NCBI RefSeq assembly: GCF_042477335.2
Contig: NC_091254.1
Span: 100,031,001-100,095,000, forward strand
DNA from: Ovis canadensis
Taxonomy: Eukaryota; Chordata; Mammalia; Artiodactyla; Bovidae
Length of the DNA stretch: 64,000 bases
Direction of reading: 5' to 3'
The notes under the pieces were generated by a model. The model had not been told where the DNA came from and did no database searches. It was given only the letters and a program-made list of their open reading frames with translations. Positions 61,421-64,000 of this stretch are shown piece after piece. Position 1 is the stretch's first letter, and the number at the start of each line of letters is the position of its first letter. The translations under genes and the position numbers were made by a program.

Positions 61421-64000
61421 AACATCAGCCGCCTGCCGCTTTCTTTACAGACCTGGAAGCGCTTGGGCAGACCGAGGGCCCAGAACCGTGCCTGCATTTA
61501 CTAGCGTCCCTCACAGTCAGGTGCGCCCTGCTAAGCCAGCAGGACTTCATGGTCTGAGTGTGTGCACCGCTCACAGCTCACCCCCAGCTGGAGTGACCAG
61601 CAGGACCCCCCTGCTGTGGGGCGGCTCACAGCCCAGAGCACAGCCGCCCTCCCCACCACCTACAGGAGTCTGCAGGCGCCTCCCTGTCCACCTAGGGGGA
61701 GACGGCGGGGAGACCACAAGCAGCACTCCTCAGGCAGGGGACTGGGCGTCACCGCAGGCGCCCTTCTCTCCTTTCCGCGTTCCGCCTGCCCCGCCGCTCT
61801 GTCTTCAGCTGAAGGCAGTCCTCAAGCCTGAGCTCTGAGCCACTCTGAGAGGCCCCCACCTTCCCCTGGTGCGCCCCGTCCTCATGAGGTACACAGTTTC
61901 AGCTTCTGCTCTTCTCTTGTTAACCTGTCTTTTATGGGGGCCGCGGCCTAGAGTGGAGGGGGAGTTACTTCTCCTCCACTGCAGGTGGCGTTCGGAGGTG
62001 GGGCCTTTGGGGGGAATTAGGTCCTGGGAGCAGCGCCCTGCGAACGGGCTTAGTGCCATGTTAGGAGGGCCGGGCAGCAGCCTTTGCGTGTAAGGCAAGG
62101 CGGGAGCCATCTGTGAGCCAGGAAGACGGCTCCCACCTGAACCACCCAGGCTGGCACCCTGAGCTTGGACTTCCAGCCTGTAGAACCGTCAGAAATAATT
62201 TCTGTTGTTTATGAGCCACCAGTCTGTGGGGTTTTATTGCAGCTGCCCTGCCTAAGACACGGATGTAAGCAGCCACAGGCATTTTCCAAGATGTGTCCTT
62301 TTCTGCAGCGACACGCGAGTCCGCACGTGTGCACACTTGCACACGCTCCCCTCAGCTGCTCGTAGACCATCTCAGCGCCGCCTTCCCCGTGAAGCCTTCC
62401 CCGATTGCCTGCAGGAGCCATGATCGTTCTGGCTCTCTGCTTCCACAATTCCCGTCTCCGACCATGAAGGAACCTTTCCCCACCGTGTTTGGTCGTACGG
62501 GAGCCTGGCTGTCCCGTCTGAGCAATCCTCTGTCTTATTAATCCGCACGCATCAGCACGCTACCCACACGTGTTCATGGCTCAGAAATGTTCGGTGAGGG
62601 AGGGATGCAGGACAGGCCGAGCCTTTGAAATTGTGGTTTGTCTTTATAGCAAAGAATTGTATTTTCATCTATTTATTTCTCAGCTAAAGGGATTTGTGCA
62701 TCAGAGAGGCCAAGATTGCTTATCCAAGGTCATCTGACTTCCCTGCATCTCAGCTCCATCGTAGCAGGTGGGCTAGAGGGCCCTTCTCTGTATCAGCAAG
62801 TGAGTGGACAGCAGCAGGGAAATAACCAGAGACATGAGGTGCTGCACAAAGTCAGGTTTCCTAAAACTGTGCTGTGGGCTCCTGGCTGGATTATATTGAG
62901 GAAGAAAGTAACACAAGGCGAGGTGGACGTTCAGCGTCTCTGGTCACTTCCCCGCTGCTGTCCACCTACCTTGTGGATTCAGAGAAAGGCCCTCCAGCCC
63001 ACCTGCTACGATGAAGCTGAGATGAAGGGAAGTCAGACAACGTTGGAGAAGTAATCTGAGCCTTGACATCGTATGAGTCCGTGGAGAACAACCTGGATAT
63101 CATCGTAACAGGAGCATCAGCAAGTCACCCAGATGAATGCTGTGGTGGATCGTGGGGTTTATGCGCAAAGGAATGAAAGGGATTTCTTTGAGTGAGTCTG
63201 AGTCAGCTTGGATGCCGTGACCTTCTAGAGCCTGTCAGGTCCAAGGGGAGCCTTTCAAAGGACTGCGGCTTCAGTCTGTAGCTGGTTGTGCAGGCGTTTA
63301 AGACTGAGCGACCCCGAGGGCACAGCGACACAGGAAGGCCAAGGCCTGACCGTCTTTCCCGGAGGGCGGCTTGGTTTTGGCCAGGAGTTTTCCAAAGGAG
63401 TCCTGAAGTAAGGAAGAGGGAGAAACACAGCCACCTTGGTGTGTCCAGGTAGTGGGTGGGGCTCAGAAGTGGCAGCCTCTTTGTTGGGGGCCAGGGGCTT
63501 TTCCTGAGGCTTGCCAGCAAGCCACCTGATTCACTTATGTTTCCTGATACGCAGAAAGAAGCAAGCAAACAAATTTTTCCAAAGACACCTTTATTGCCAT
63601 CTGGTCAAGGAAAGAGAAAATGTCACCTGTGCACACGCAGAATCCCTCACCCAGGTCTCTGGCCCCTTCCCCGCTCCATCTCCCCACCTCTTGATGTCAC
63701 CATTGCGTGGTCACCCAAGAAGGTGGAAAACAGAGAAGAGACCCATCATGGAGGAGGGAGCCGAAGACAAGTCGGATATTTAAGACTTCGAATTCAGATT
63801 TTCAAGGGATTAGAAAACTTTCTCTCTCTTCAAAGGAGAGTTTAACGGGGGTGCGGGTAAGGCTTTGTATCAGGCCCACAAAGAAAGGGGGCGCAGTGAC
63901 AGGCGGGCGTTCTCCTGGGAAGCCCGGGTCAGCCTTCTAACGGAACGCGGGGCAGCACCATCTCCCCGTGCTGCCCCGGAAGGCGCAGTGACGGTGCGGC
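61421..64000. other. Right-hand intergenic or intronic DNA
   Basis: No recognisable exon (including TFDP1 coding sequence), RNA gene or confident mobile element. Short open frames only. Confidence 0.45.

Noticed and set aside
60840..61838. 332-codon protein-coding gene
   Set aside because: No domain, composition typical of CpG-rich DNA, and no splice or conservation evidence available; kept only as a low-confidence regulatory block.
61421..64000. TFDP1 coding exons
   Set aside because: TFDP1 is expected next by synteny, but I found no segment resembling its N-terminal coding sequence.

Overview
This window comes from a ruminant (bovid-type) nuclear genome. The evidence is several BovB (RTE) LINE 3' ends, BOV-A2/Bov-tA SINEs, CHR-type SINEs and L1 fragments, together with three genes in the order seen at human 13q34: ADPRHL1, DCUN1D2 and TMCO3. 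I recognise no bacterial, viral or CRISPR features. At least seven GC- or TG-rich tandem arrays fit a near-telomeric position; that placement is an inference.

Layout. Positions 1-1,185 are a G-rich minisatellite. Positions 1-8,095 hold the 5' part of ADPRHL1 on the minus strand: coding exon 1 at 7,882-8,095 and exon 2 at 3,771-3,935, with the rest beyond the left edge. Positions 8.1-11.7 kb are intergenic, with an 8-bp repeat and a CpG-rich block. The DCUN1D2 locus lies on the minus strand from 28,206 to 11,754. I can place exons 2-7 in order, but several are broken, and it looks like a unitary pseudogene in place. A CpG island at about 30.1-31.26 kb looks like a shared divergent promoter. 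TMCO3 lies on the plus strand: a probable non-coding first exon ends near 31,213, twelve coding exons run from 38,440 to 54,076, and a poly(A) signal sits at 54,537. The twelve coding exons add up to 2,034 nt, or 677 codons plus a stop, and look fully functional. TMCO3 intron 1 holds a 43-bp-unit minisatellite of about 2.5 kb and an inverted repeat of about 425 bp with 99% identical arms. Positions 54.6-64 kb are intergenic: an L1 3' end, a TG-rich array, two BovB copies joined tail to tail, and an orphan CpG-rich block at about 60.8-61.4 kb that may be a promoter. TFDP1 is the expected next gene, but none of its coding sequence was seen.

How the parts relate. TMCO3 encodes a predicted KefB/CPA2-type cation-proton antiporter with a luminal coiled-coil region. 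ADPRHL1 encodes the ADP-ribosylhydrolase-like protein ARH2. DCUN1D2 would normally encode a DCN1-like co-E3 for cullin neddylation. Here its exon 2 has a Trp-to-stop change and a 1-nt deletion, exon 4 has a net 14-nt loss and no acceptor AG, two donors read GC, the cullin-binding Asp (family position 211) is Gly, and the usual stop codon is lost. Exon 3 is nonetheless intact.

Human protein comparisons rest on my knowledge of the families; no alignment program was run. Most long open frames in the window are artefacts of tandem repeats whose unit length is not a multiple of three.
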